A stretch of 64,000 bases of DNA from a bacterium (GCA_030432695.1 JAUILN010000023.1:1-64000); one strand, 5' to 3'; shown: positions 43,800-53,181, numbered from the stretch's first letter. The notes: generated from the letters alone by a model not told the origin. Numbers and translations: made by a program.

Positions 43800-46700
43800 T
43801 CAGGCCGGCGCGTCGGGGGCGTCCGACGTGCGCACCTGGGACGCGACCTCGCTCGGTCGGTCCCAGAAGTAGCCCTGGGCGAACGGCACCTTCAGGGCGG
43901 CGAGCAGCGCGAGATCTCGCTCCGCCTCGACACCTTCGGCGACGATCTCCGACGCGAGGTGGTCGGCGACGCGGATCAGCCGCGACAGGTTGCGCTCCTT
44001 CGGACCGTCGCCGCTCGCGCCCGCCACGTAGCTCCGGTCGACCTTCAACAGGTCGGGTTCCAGGACGATCAGGCTCTCCAGCGAGCTGCGGCCGAAGCCG
44101 ACGTCGTCGATCGCCACCCGGACTCCGGCATCCCGCAGGGCACGGATCGGCTCGACCAGGTAGGCGGGATCACCGAGGAACTGCTGCTCGCTGAGTTCGA
44201 TGCAGAATCGCCTCGCCCCACCGCCCGACTCCAGCGTCGCCAGCAGTCGCTCGAGCGGCGTGTCGATCAGTGTGGATGGGAACAGGTTGACGTGGATCCG
44301 ATCGGTGGCCAGCGCGCGGGCGGCTGCCACGCAGGTCTTGAAGCACTGCAGGTCGACCAGGCTGAGCACGTTGCGCTCGATGCTGAGGCGGAACAGGTCC
44401 TCGGGGCCTTGGTAGGTGCCCTCGGGCCCGCGCGCCAGGAGTTCGTAGCCGGCGATCGAGCCGTCGGCCACCGAGCGGATGGTCTGCGCATAGGCGCGGA
44501 TGCCGTGTCCGGCGAGCACGGTCTCGAGGACGAATTCGGCCGAGTCGTGGTCTTCGTCCGAGGAGCAGTCGGCCCGTGCCATCGGAGCGCCTTCCTCCGA
44601 GACCACCACGCGGTTCTTGCCGCTCGACTTACCGCTCGACAGCGCGTGGCGGGTCTGACCCATCACCTCTTCGACCGCCACCGCGGTCTCGGGCACCCGC
44701 GCGACGCCGAGGCTGGCGGTCACCCGGATGCTCTCGCCCGACAGCTGGATCGGGCTGTCGGAGATCGCCAGCCTGAGTCGCTCGGCGACCTGCGTGGCCT
44801 CGGCGAGACGGGTGTCGGGGAGCAGCGCCAGGAACTCGTCGCCGCCGATCCGCGCGAGCACGTCGTTGGGACGCGTGCACGCCGACATCCGCTGCGCGAT
44901 GCCCTGCAGGACCACATCGCCGGCGCTGTGTCCCAACGTGTCGTTGACGCGCTTGAAGTCGTCGAGGTCGATCATCACCGCGACCAGCGAGGCGCCGGTG
45001 CGCAGCCCGCGTTCGATCTCGCGGGACAGCAGGCCGTCGAGGCCGCGGCGATTCCACAGTCGGGTCAGGGGATCGCGATTGGCCTGCGACTCGAGTTCGC
45101 GGGTCAGCTCGATGAGCGCCTGCTCTTGAGCCTTCTGCTCGGTGACGTCGCGGGCGAAGCCGACGATGCGGGCCACCTCGCCGTTCTCGTCGAAGACCGG
45201 GTGGCCGCGCGAGTGGATCCAGCGCAGCGAGCCGTCGGGCAGGAACAGCCGGTAGAACAGCCCGCGGTTGCGGCCCCTCGGCAGTTCGCCGAGCAGGTAT
45301 TCCCGGAAGGCGCCGCGGTCGGAGGGGTGGACGTAGTCGAACAGTCGGTTCGGCTCGCGGATCAGCTCCTCGGCCGGGCGGCCGTAGACCCGTTCGAACT
45401 GCGGGCTGAGGTAGAGGATCTCGCGGCAGTCCGAGCTGCGAATCCAGAAGGTGTCGTCGATGTTCTCGACCAGCTCGCGGAACCGTGCCTCGCTCCGCGC
45501 CAGCCGCTGCTGCGCCGACTTGATCTCGCCGACGTCGATCAGGGTCAGGACCACCCCGGCGATCGCGTCGCGCGACTCGCGGTAGGGGAGCACGCGGAGC
45601 AGGAACGACCCGCCGTCGACCGCCGTGGTCTCCCGTTCGAAGGTCTGGCCGGTGTCGAGGATCCCGCGGCAGATCGCCGGCAGGTCGACCGGTCCCAGAC
45701 GGTGCGCGAGGTCGGAAAGCGGCCGGCCGATGTCCTGGTCGGTCAGCGCGACGCCACGCCGGATCGCCGGCGTGAACTTGCGGATGCGCAGGTCGGTGTC
45801 GAGGAAGATGGTGCCGATCTGGGTGGCACGCATCAGGTTCTCGACGTCGTGCGAGAGTTCGGTCAGCTCCTCGATCTTGGCCTGGTGCTCGGCGTTGACG
45901 GTGAACAGCTCCTCGTTCACCGAGTGCAGTTCCTCGTTGGTCGACTGCAGCTCTTCGTTCGAGGCCAGGAGCTCCTCGTTGGTCGACTGGAGTTCCTCGT
46001 TGGCTGCTTCCAGCTCCTCGACGGTCGACTGCAGGTGGAGCTTGGTGGAACGCAGCTCGTCGTCGAGGGCCCGGAGTCGAGAATCTCCCGACAGCGCCTC
46101 GGCGTCCGGCAGATCACGGTGCGCGGCGCCGCTGGCGTGCAGCAACACCGCCACGTGACGCGAGCCGTGGTTGGTGGTCGACAGATGGACGATGTGGACG
46201 GTCGAGACCTGCTCGCCCAGCTCGCGGCCGAACTCGACCAGGTCCAGGTGTACCTCCTGGTCGCTGGCGAATGCACGGCGCAGCCCGAGGCTCAGCGATG
46301 CCTTGGCGTGAGGCCCGACCATCCGCAGCAGGTCGTTGTCGGTGCGACCCTCGGGCAGCCGCAACCACGGGGACGGGTCGCCGAGGACGCGTTCGACGTG
46401 GCGGTTCTGGTCGACCACCAGCGCCGCGCTCGCCGGGATCCGCAGCAGCACGGCGCACAGCGACTCGACCAGCTGGAGCTCCTCGATCGCGTGCGGTCGG
46501 CGGGTGACCCCGGCGCCGCCCACGTGAGGGCGGTTCGGCAGGGGGGCTCGGCCGGTCGGCAGCTCCAGCGCCGGCATCCGTATGTCGCGCACCTTGCGGA
46601 ACACGTTCCACTTGCGATCGATGGAGTGGAATTCGCTGTCGAGTCCGGCGGGCGGCACCTCGCTGGGACCGAGGAACAGGAAGCCCCCGGTCGCGAGTGC

Positions 46701-48026
46701 GAAGTGCAGCACGTTCATCGACCGGGCCTGGTTCTGCTTCTTGAGGTAGATCAGCAGGTTTCGGCAGCTGATCAGGTGCAGGCGCGTAAACGGCGGATCG
46801 CGGGTCAGGTCGTGGCGCGCGAAGACGATCCGGTCGCGGAGTTCGCGGCGGATGACGTGACCCTGGGCGTCCTCGTCGAAGAACCGGGCGATGCGGTCGG
46901 CGCCGAGTTCGGCGAGGGCGTGGTGCGGGTAGCGGCCGGCGGCGGCGACCTCGAGTGCCGTGTCGTCGATGTCGGACGCGAACAGCTTGTAGTCGAGGCG
47001 CGCGCCGCGCCGGTCGAGCTCCTCCTCGATCAGCATCGCCAGCGAGTAGGCTTCTTCGCCGGTGGCGCAGCCGACGCACCACACGCGGAGCGAGTGGTCC
47101 TCGAGGCCCGCATCGACGATCCGCGGGATGGCGCGGATGCGCAGGATTTCGAACGCCTCGGCATCGCGGAAGAAGCTGGTGACCGACACCAGCAGGTCCC
47201 GATACAGCGCCAGCGCTTCGACGGGGTCGTTCGACACCTTGTCGCAGTAGCGATCGAAGCGCGGCGAGCTGGTCGCTGCCATGCGACGTTGGATCCGACG
47301 CTCGACCAGCCCCGGCTTGTAGAGGCTGAAGTCGACGCCACGCTCGCGACGGATCTTGTCCAGGAGATCGGCGAGCCCGGCGCCGTCCGGATCGAGGCCC
47401 TTGGCCTGTTCCTCGTCGGCGACCAGCTCGGCGACGAACCGGGCGAGTTCGGCCGGCGTGCCGATCAGGTCGGGTTGGATCGCCTCGAGGGCGCTCTTCG
47501 GCATGCCGTCGAATCGCGCCGAATCCGGCTTCTGCACCAGCACCGCACCGCCAGCCTCGCGGATCGCCTGCAGACCGCGCGTCCCGTCCGAGCCGGTGCC
47601 GGACAGCACGATGCCGGTCGCGTGGTCGTTGAAGTCGTCGGCCATCGACCGGAAGAACTGGTCGATCGGCAGGTGGGGCAGATCCTGGCGGGCGCGCTCC
47701 GACAGCAGGAGCCGGTCGGAGGCGGTGATCATCTCCTTGCCGGGAGGGATCAGATAGACCACGCCGCGCGCCAAGGGCTCGCCGTCTTCCACCACCCGGA
47801 TCGGCAGGTCGGTGTGCTGCGCGAGCAGATCGTCCATCAGGCTCCGGAAGTCCGGAGACAGATGTTGGATCACCACGAACGCCGCGGGCAGCTCGCGTGG
47901 CAGCGCTTCGAAGAAGGCGGTGAGCGCTTCCAGCCCGCCGGCCGAAGCGCCGATCCCGATCACCGGAAAGGAGCACTGCGATCCCTGGTTCGCGGCGCGG
48001 TCGGGAGTCGGGGTCGGGCGTGGCAA
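43800..48026 (-). CDS. CheB-CheR-PAS-PAS-GGDEF-EAL hybrid signalling protein
   Basis: A 1408-residue protein with six signalling parts. CheB methylesterase (about 20-205) has Ser28 in GASAGG, His55 in QHLSPD and Asp147 in GTGSDGT. The CheR methyltransferase (about 215-475) keeps the SAM loop VGCATGEEAYSLA and the SCRNLLIYL motif. A coiled coil (about 620-705) of repeated EELQSTNEELL type links to two PAS domains (about 710-830 and 840-950). The GGDEF domain is at about 965-1130, with RIGGDEF and an I-site RPND five residues before it. The EAL domain (about 1165-1395) has ELL for EAL, but VNLFP, ELSEQ, IDDVGFG, LKVD, AEGVE and AQGY are all kept. It may both make and break c-di-GMP. The start is TTG 48026 (no better codon); an uncertain start would not affect the domains. 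Confidence 0.9.
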   Translation of the reverse strand: MPRPTPTPDRAANQGSQCSFPVIGIGASAGGLEALTAFFEALPRELPAAFVVIQHLSPDFRSLMDDLLAQHTDLPIRVVEDGEPLARGVVYLIPPGKEMITASDRLLLSERARQDLPHLPIDQFFRSMADDFNDHATGIVLSGTGSDGTRGLQAIREAGGAVLVQKPDSARFDGMPKSALEAIQPDLIGTPAELARFVAELVADEEQAKGLDPDGAGLADLLDKIRRERGVDFSLYKPGLVERRIQRRMAATSSPRFDRYCDKVSNDPVEALALYRDLLVSVTSFFRDAEAFEILRIRAIPRIVDAGLEDHSLRVWCVGCATGEEAYSLAMLIEEELDRRGARLDYKLFASDIDDTALEVAAAGRYPHHALAELGADRIARFFDEDAQGHVIRRELRDRIVFARHDLTRDPPFTRLHLISCRNLLIYLKKQNQARSMNVLHFALATGGFLFLGPSEVPPAGLDSEFHSIDRKWNVFRKVRDIRMPALELPTGRAPLPNRPHVGGAGVTRRPHAIEELQLVESLCAVLLRIPASAALVVDQNRHVERVLGDPSPWLRLPEGRTDNDLLRMVGPHAKASLSLGLRRAFASDQEVHLDLVEFGRELGEQVSTVHIVHLSTTNHGSRHVAVLLHASGAAHRDLPDAEALSGDSRLRALDDELRSTKLHLQSTVEELEAANEELQSTNEELLASNEELQSTNEELHSVNEELFTVNAEHQAKIEELTELSHDVENLMRATQIGTIFLDTDLRIRKFTPAIRRGVALTDQDIGRPLSDLAHRLGPVDLPAICRGILDTGQTFERETTAVDGGSFLLRVLPYRESRDAIAGVVLTLIDVGEIKSAQQRLARSEARFRELVENIDDTFWIRSSDCREILYLSPQFERVYGRPAEELIREPNRLFDYVHPSDRGAFREYLLGELPRGRNRGLFYRLFLPDGSLRWIHSRGHPVFDENGEVARIVGFARDVTEQKAQEQALIELTRELESQANRDPLTRLWNRRGLDGLLSREIERGLRTGASLVAVMIDLDDFKRVNDTLGHSAGDVVLQGIAQRMSACTRPNDVLARIGGDEFLALLPDTRLAEATQVAERLRLAISDSPIQLSGESIRVTASLGVARVPETAVAVEEVMGQTRHALSSGKSSGKNRVVVSEEGAPMARADCSSDEDHDSAEFVLETVLAGHGIRAYAQTIRSVADGSIAGYELLARGPEGTYQGPEDLFRLSIERNVLSLVDLQCFKTCVAAARALATDRIHVNLFPSTLIDTPLERLLATLESGGGARRFCIELSEQQFLGDPAYLVEPIRALRDAGVRVAIDDVGFGRSSLESLIVLEPDLLKVDRSYVAGASGDGPKERNLSRLIRVADHLASEIVAEGVEAERDLALLAALKVPFAQGYFWDRPSEVASQVRTSDAPDAPA

Positions 48027-48176
48027 GGAAGTCGGCCTCTGTGGCGGGCCCCCAGGTCGGAGGTCGTCCTTCGTGACCGGAGCCCCACCCTCCCGCGAAG
48101 GTGGGCCCTCCGTGCCTCCAGGGTAGTGAACGGTCGGGGTGCTGGGAAGCGCGCGATGCGCGGCGGCCCGGCTTGG

Positions 48177-50177
48177 TCAGCACTCGGGGTCGGTCGGAAG
48201 TGCTGAGGGGACGGAACACGGCCAGGCGCCGACCGCGAAGCCGGTGGATCGCGAGCGCTCGCGTCGGAATGGCACCACCACCAGTTCCCAGGTGCTGCCG
48301 GGACCGGCGGCCGAGCAGGTGGAGCATGCCGGGTTGCCGGCCTCGTCGGCGGCCCGGACCAGGTCGACCACGAGGTCGGCGGGGAGCGCGTTCAGCGGGA
48401 TCGGCGGATCCTGCGCCTCGCTCAGCGGGCCGCCCTGCCGATCGACGACCGCGACCCACGGCACGACCGGAGCGCCTGACGGAGGCTGGGTGAACCGGTC
48501 GCGAGGCAGGCTGGGCCAGGCGCCGAGCAGCGCGCGCAGGGCGTCGCGTTCGTCGCCGGCATGGTCGAGTCGGGCGGCGAGTTCACCGTGCTCCCGGAAC
48601 AGCTCGGCGTTGACGCTGTGCAGTTCGTCGTTGGTGGCCCGCTGTTCGTCGAGCGCGCAGAGGGCCCGGTCCCGCTCGGCCCGCAGCTGCTCGAGCGTCG
48701 CCTGCAGGGCGAGGACGACGTGATGCTCGTCGCCGGTCCCGCGATCAGCCTGGGTTCGCGCCGAGGTGGTCGGTGGCGCTCGTCGATCGTGGTCGCTGCT
48801 CCGGGCCTGGAACTCCGGTTCGTGGATCTGCCGGTGGGCGGTCCGCCACAGAACCCCGGGCAGATCCGGGTCGGCGGAGTACATCGGGTTGGCACTCAGC
48901 CGCTTGGTCTCGGTGGAGCCCAGCAGCAACGCGCCGCCGGTCTCCAGCGCGTAGCCGATCGACCAGGGGAGTCGACGACGGTGCCGCTGCTTCAGCCGCG
49001 ACAAGAGTCCGCGGAGCATCAGCAGCGAACAGCGCGGGAAGGGCGCGGCATCGACCATGTCGTGGACCGCGAAGACCACACGGTCGAGGATGTGGTGGCG
49101 GACCGTCCAGTCCTCGCCGACCTGTCGGAAGCTGCGTTCGATCCGGTCGGTAGGGATGCCTGCCATCGCGTGTGGTCCGACACGGCCGTTCGACACCCGG
49201 GAAAGCGTCGCCTCGTCGTCTGCCGTGACGAACAGGCGCAGTTCCGTCGCTCCTCCGAACTGGCTGCGCGCCTCGTCGATTGCCATCGCCGCGGCCCAGA
49301 CGTGTTCGGGCTGGTCATCGGCGTGCAGCCAGGCACGGAGCGGAGCCTGCGGATCCGGGCGGTTGGCGAACGAGCGGGCCGCGGCTGCGAGGGTGCGTCG
49401 TCGGACCTCGGCGAAGTCCTCATCGGCCGGTGGGTTGCCGCTCGGGACCCCGCCACCGGGTTGCCCGACATCCTGTGGGGCGATGCCGGCGGACTGCGCG
49501 TCGACCGACAGGCCCTCGGGGTCGAGCCGCGCCATGCGTCCGGTGGTCGGCGCGCGCCAGCCGGAACCGAGCGCGGCCGCGAGTTCCGCGGGAGCGGCGA
49601 CGAGATCGACCGCGCTGCTGGCGATCGCACTCCGCGGCATGCCGTCGAACCGCGCCGACTCGGGTCGCTGGACCAGGACCCGGCCGCCGCGGGACTTGAT
49701 CGCCTGGATGCCGCGGGTGCCGTCACTACCCGTCCCCGAGAGGATCACCGCGACCGCACGCGGGCCATGCGCGGCCGCGAGCGCGGTCAGGAACTGATCG
49801 ATCGCGTGGTTCGGCCGATCGGACCCGGCGGGGCGGACCAGGTGCAGTCGGCCGTCGAGCAGCTCCAGATTGTTCGCCGGCGGGATCAGGTGGATCGTGC
49901 CGCTCAGCAGGACCGCTCCTTCCACGGCGCGGCGCACCTCCAGCGACGTGCTGCGCGCCAGGATCGACTCCATCCGACTCTCGAAGTCGGGCGCCAGATG
50001 CTGCACGACCACGTAGGCCAGCGGCAGCGCCGGGTCGGCCGCAGCGAAGAACTCCTCGAGCGCCTCGAGACCGCCGGCGGACGCGCCGACGCCGACCACG
50101 GCTTCGGGGGCGCGGAGCATGCCCGCGGGCGGCGACGCATCCGGGTTGTGGTCGAGGGCGTGCATCGGGAGCCGCAT
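48177..50177 (-). CDS. CheB methylesterase fused to a degenerate CheR domain
   Basis: A 666-residue paralogue of the next gene. The CheB part (about 25-205) is complete: Ser33 in GASAGG, His60 in QHLAPD and Asp near 152 in GTGSDGT. The following region aligns by pattern with CheR, but the SAM-binding loop GCATGEE is replaced by HADDQPEH (in LRAWLHADDQPEHVW), the N-terminal CheR helices are missing, and SCRNLL is replaced by LMLRGLL. It should therefore not methylate. A coiled coil (about 525-575) with NDELHSVNAELF resembles the one in the neighbour. The C-terminal 100 residues have CSTCSAAGPG and no recognised fold. It is likely a regulatory partner of the intact hybrid 150 bases downstream. 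Start ATG 50177. Confidence 0.85.
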   Translation of the reverse strand: MRLPMHALDHNPDASPPAGMLRAPEAVVGVGASAGGLEALEEFFAAADPALPLAYVVVQHLAPDFESRMESILARSTSLEVRRAVEGAVLLSGTIHLIPPANNLELLDGRLHLVRPAGSDRPNHAIDQFLTALAAAHGPRAVAVILSGTGSDGTRGIQAIKSRGGRVLVQRPESARFDGMPRSAIASSAVDLVAAPAELAAALGSGWRAPTTGRMARLDPEGLSVDAQSAGIAPQDVGQPGGGVPSGNPPADEDFAEVRRRTLAAAARSFANRPDPQAPLRAWLHADDQPEHVWAAAMAIDEARSQFGGATELRLFVTADDEATLSRVSNGRVGPHAMAGIPTDRIERSFRQVGEDWTVRHHILDRVVFAVHDMVDAAPFPRCSLLMLRGLLSRLKQRHRRRLPWSIGYALETGGALLLGSTETKRLSANPMYSADPDLPGVLWRTAHRQIHEPEFQARSSDHDRRAPPTTSARTQADRGTGDEHHVVLALQATLEQLRAERDRALCALDEQRATNDELHSVNAELFREHGELAARLDHAGDERDALRALLGAWPSLPRDRFTQPPSGAPVVPWVAVVDRQGGPLSEAQDPPIPLNALPADLVVDLVRAADEAGNPACSTCSAAGPGSTWELVVVPFRRERSRSTGFAVGAWPCSVPSALPTDPEC

Positions 50178-50581
50178 TCTCGCCGCCCGGCAAGGGGTTC
50201 GGCACCGGCGATTACCCTGAGGCCGGGCCTGGGAGGCCGGGTCACGGGAGACCATTCCGCCCGGCACGCGCCCTCGCGCCCAGGATCTCGCCGCACAGTG
50301 CTCCCTGGTGTGCAGGCTCGCCGAATCCACCGATTCGGCTGCGTTTCACGGCTTCGTCCCGGGCACTCGTGTTCCTGGAGTCTTGGCACGCACTGGATCG
50401 GAACGTGTCCCGTGACCCGTGCTCCTGGCGGGTGCGGTTCGCGGGGAACCGGTGAGGGGTCGGTCCGCGGTTCCTGGCGTAGCCGCCGATCGGGTGCGAA
50501 ACCGTCGTTCGCGCCGATGTTCCAACGACTTGCCCAATGTCCTACCCTGCGCGCTTTCCGCCACTCCTGCGGTTGATCGCC
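50178..50581. other. 404-base divergent intergenic region
   Basis: It lies between the CheB paralogue (-) and the DoxX gene (+), so it should hold the promoters of both. I see no clear gene. It has a short repeat, GAGGCCGGG, at about 50220-50243, and a TACCCT at about 50540-50545 before the DoxX gene. None of the 33-bp palindrome family is present. Confidence 0.5.
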
Positions 50582-51016
50582 ATGAAGAAGCTCCTCGCTC
50601 CCAAACCCCTCCCCGGTGCCGGCTCGTTCGGCCTGCTCGTGCTTCGCGTCCTGGTCGGCGTGGCACTGGTCCTCCACGGCTGGTGGAAGGTGACGCACGA
50701 GGGCGGTCCGACCGGGTGGATGGGGCAGTCCGCCACCTTCGAACCGTGGATGTTGGCGGTGGCCGCGTTCAGCGAGGTCGGCGGAGGTGCGCTGCTGGCG
50801 CTCGGGCTGCTGACTCCGCTCGCGGCGCTGGCGGTCCTGGGCACGATGCTCGGTGCGGTCTATCACCACATCAGTGCGGGCGATCCATTCGTCAACCTGG
50901 AGGGCGGTCGATCGTGGGAACTCGCGGGCACCTACGCCGCGGTCGCCCTGCTGGTCCTCACCATCGGGCCGGGCATGCTGTCGGTCGACAAGTTCGTGTT
51001 CGCCAGGAAGTCCTGA
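50582..51016 (+). CDS. DoxX-family membrane protein
   Basis: A 144-residue protein with four hydrophobic helices (about 17-38 LVLRVLVGVALVLHGWWKVT, 54-76 MLAVAAFSEVGGGALLALGL, 80-98 AALAVLGTMLGAVYHHI and 115-135 YAAVALLVLTIGPGMLSVD). The order and the RVLVGVALVLHGWWK start, with the later FSEVGGG segment, are typical of DoxX proteins, which are membrane oxidoreductase-associated or quinone-related proteins of poorly known action. The ATG at 50582 begins the family similarity; an in-frame start at 50537 would add 15 residues of no clear use. The stop lies within a 16-base tandem duplication at 51009-51040. It converges with the DUF72 gene 33 bases on. Confidence 0.88.
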   Translation: MKKLLAPKPLPGAGSFGLLVLRVLVGVALVLHGWWKVTHEGGPTGWMGQSATFEPWMLAVAAFSEVGGGALLALGLLTPLAALAVLGTMLGAVYHHISAGDPFVNLEGGRSWELAGTYAAVALLVLTIGPGMLSVDKFVFARKS

Positions 51017-51040
51017 CCCGCAGCAGTCCTGACGCGCAGC
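51009..51040. repeat. 16-bp tandem duplication across a stop codon
   Basis: Two copies, 51009-51024 and 51025-51040, read AGTCCTGACCCGCAGC and AGTCCTGACGCGCAGC (15 of 16 equal). The first copy contains the TGA that ends the DoxX gene. It looks like a recent slippage or duplication event in the gap before the convergent DUF72 gene. Confidence 0.8.
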
Positions 51041-51049
51041 GCCGGACTC

Positions 51050-51973
51050 TCAATCTCCGCCGAACAGCGAGCGCTGCACCGGCGCGCGTTCGAGCTGCCG
51101 AGGCGCGCGCACCCGCACACCGAGTCGGCTCTCCAACGCCGCGGCCAGCCGCCGCGCCGGTGCCAGGTTGTCGGACTCGATGGGTTGGTGCAGGAAGATC
51201 CAGGCGCGCTGCAGGCCTGCGGCGAACCACTGCTCCAGGCGGTCGACCCAGTCGTCGAGGCGGCGCGCGTCGCTCGCGTCGGGCGCGTTGCCCACGAAGC
51301 GCAGGAACAGTTCGGGAGTGGCGAGGTGCAGGTGCAGGACGTCGCGGCGGCCGGCGACGTCGGTGAGCACCGCGGGCACGTGGCGTTCGGCCAGGGCGTC
51401 GAACCACCGGCCGGTCAGCGAAGCGTCGCGGAACCAGGCCGGGTCGCGCACCTCGACCGCCACCGGGATGCGCTCGTGGACGTGGTCGATCAGGTCGAGC
51501 AGCGCGCGACCTTCGCGGGGGCCCAGGTCCTCCGGCGCGAGGATCCATGCGAGGCCCAGTCGGTCCCCCATCGCCAGGCAGGCGTCGACGAACGCGTCGG
51601 CCTCGGCTTCGACGCCGCGGCAGCGCGCGCGGTGGGTGATCGAGCCGGGGAACTTCGGGCAGAAGCGGAAGCCGGCCGGCACCTGATCGGCCCAGGCGCG
51701 CATCCGGTCGAGGTCGAAGCCGTAGTAAGTGGCGTTGAGTTCGACCGTGTCGAACGACGCCGCGTAGTGGCGGAGCTGCGATCCGGAGGAGGTGCCCTTG
51801 GGGTAGAGCGTGCCAAGCAGGCTGCGGTCGGCCCAGCGCGCGGTGCCGAGCAGGATCTCGGGGGCGGTGCCGGCTTCCCGCGGCGCGGCGGCCAGTCGGC
51901 GCAGCGTGGCACCGGGGGTGTCCGGTAGCGCGAAGTCCACGCCGGCGACCGAGGGGAGCTTGCCGAATTCCAT
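51050..51973 (-). CDS. DUF72-family protein
   Basis: A 307-residue protein of the DUF72 TIM-barrel family, found widely but of unsettled function. The typical opening LLGTARWADRSLLGTLYPKG (residues about 41-60), YAASFDTVELNATYYGFD, VPAGFRFCPKFPGSITH and PVAVEVRDPAWF, and the closing WIFLHQP, agree with family patterns (Trp near the start, Glu in VELNATYY, VEVRDPAWF). The family norm W/RGWSYxxWxGxFYP is altered here to ARWADRSLLGTLYPKG. It ends within 33 bases of the DoxX stop. The glycosyltransferase gene upstream on the same strand is 23 bases away, so the two may share a transcript, though no functional link is obvious. Confidence 0.88.
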   Translation of the reverse strand: MEFGKLPSVAGVDFALPDTPGATLRRLAAAPREAGTAPEILLGTARWADRSLLGTLYPKGTSSGSQLRHYAASFDTVELNATYYGFDLDRMRAWADQVPAGFRFCPKFPGSITHRARCRGVEAEADAFVDACLAMGDRLGLAWILAPEDLGPREGRALLDLIDHVHERIPVAVEVRDPAWFRDASLTGRWFDALAERHVPAVLTDVAGRRDVLHLHLATPELFLRFVGNAPDASDARRLDDWVDRLEQWFAAGLQRAWIFLHQPIESDNLAPARRLAAALESRLGVRVRAPRQLERAPVQRSLFGGD

Positions 51974-51996
51974 GGCGTGCGTTGGCGGTGGAACGA

Positions 51997-53163
51997 CTAG
52001 CCGAGCGCCTCGCGGATCAGCGCGAGCTGGCCCTGGGTGGTGGCGTCCCAGGACAGGGTCAGGGCGTGGGCGCGGATCCGTCCGCGGTCCATTCCGGCAG
52101 CGAGGGTGGCCCGGGCGGCCCGGGCGAGGGACTCGGGCTGGTTGTCGGGTTCGAGGATACCGACCTCCGGTCGGTCTACTACCTCGGCCACGCCGCCCAC
52201 CGCGACGCCGCAGACCGGGGTGCCGCAGGCCATCGCCTCGAGCACCACGTTCGGCAGGCCTTCACGGCGGGAGGCCATCCACAGCGCGTCGGCGGCGGAG
52301 TACAGCGGCGGCAGATCGGCCGGTGCGCGCGGGCCGAGCAGGCGCACGCGGCCGGCTACGCCGAGTTCGACGGCGAGTCGTTCGAGCTGATCGTGGTCGG
52401 GACCCTCGCCGACGATCACCAGGCCGACGTCGTCGGGTAGCCTCGCGAGGGCACGGATCGCCAGGTCGAAGCCCTTCACCGGCGTGAGACCGCCGACCAT
52501 GAGCAGCAGCTGTCGAGGTGGCGTCGCGAAGCCGAGGGAGCTGCGCTCGATCGGTTCGACGGGCCGGAAGGCTGCCGCGTCGACGCCGTTGCGCAGCACG
52601 TGCAGGCGCGCTGCCGGCACGCCGAACTCCGCGAGGCGGTCGCGCAGTGACGAACTCACGCAGACCACCGCGGCCGCTGCGTCGAGCGCGCGACGCAGGG
52701 GCCGGCGGACCAGCGGATCCTCGAGATGGAGATTCACGTCGCTGCCGCGGGCGGTGAGCAGGAAGGGGACACCGAGTTCGGCGGCGAGGCGCGCGGTGGC
52801 GACGCCGTCGGGGAACAGGTAGTGGCCGTCGACGAGGTCGATGCGTGGTCCCTCGCGTTCGACCAGCGCGCGTCGCGCGGCGCGGAGGATCGCGCCGGGA
52901 TTGGTGACGCGGCCGAGCTTGGGGATCGCCGTCCAGGTCGGATGGGCGACGCGGAGGCCGTCGCGGTCGACCACCGCGGGTCCGCCGGGCACCGCGCCCA
53001 ACGGACGGCGGGACACCGGGGCGCAGACCTCGCCGGTGACCTGACCGCTGGCGAGGAGGTGGCGGAAGCGTCGTTCGACGAACAGACCGTGGCGCGGGTT
53101 ACCCGGACTCGGGAACAGCGTCGAGAGCAGCAGCAGGTGCGGCTTCTTCGACCGGCGCACCAT
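51997..53163 (-). CDS. GT4-family glycosyltransferase, 1 of 2
   Basis: A 388-residue retaining glycosyltransferase of GT-B fold. The N-terminal half starts LLLLSTLFPSPGNPRHGLFV and has DGHYLFPDG and LTARGSDVN (acceptor side). The C-terminal half binds the sugar nucleotide, with MVGGLTPVKGFDLAIRA, VIVGEGPDHDQLERLA and the EGLPNVVLEAMACGTPV box holding the E-x7-E pair. The STLFPSPGNPRHGLFVERR opening is close to transferases from exosortase/PEP-CTERM polysaccharide loci. Start ATG 53163 was preferred over GTG 53175. It follows the second transferase by 18 bases, so both act on one glycan in all likelihood. Confidence 0.9.
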   Translation of the reverse strand: MVRRSKKPHLLLLSTLFPSPGNPRHGLFVERRFRHLLASGQVTGEVCAPVSRRPLGAVPGGPAVVDRDGLRVAHPTWTAIPKLGRVTNPGAILRAARRALVEREGPRIDLVDGHYLFPDGVATARLAAELGVPFLLTARGSDVNLHLEDPLVRRPLRRALDAAAAVVCVSSSLRDRLAEFGVPAARLHVLRNGVDAAAFRPVEPIERSSLGFATPPRQLLLMVGGLTPVKGFDLAIRALARLPDDVGLVIVGEGPDHDQLERLAVELGVAGRVRLLGPRAPADLPPLYSAADALWMASRREGLPNVVLEAMACGTPVCGVAVGGVAEVVDRPEVGILEPDNQPESLARAARATLAAGMDRGRIRAHALTLSWDATTQGQLALIREALG

Positions 53164-53181
53164 GGGTTCCACCACGTTCGC

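Noticed and set aside
45900..46060. Repeated GAGCTC/CTCGTT-like DNA pattern that could look like a CRISPR or tandem repeat
   Set aside because: It encodes the heptad coiled coil with EELQSTNEEL repeats in the CheB-CheR hybrid. Unit lengths vary and there are no spacers.
43959..48206. 1415-codon plus-strand open frame opposite the CheB-CheR hybrid
   Set aside because: It is longer than the real gene but has no domain or signal, and the minus strand has six clear domains with intact catalytic residues.
50371..50440. Possible further palindrome near TTCCTGGAGTCTTGGCAC
   Set aside because: It lacks the GGTGCC/GGCACC core and its arms do not pair beyond a few bases.
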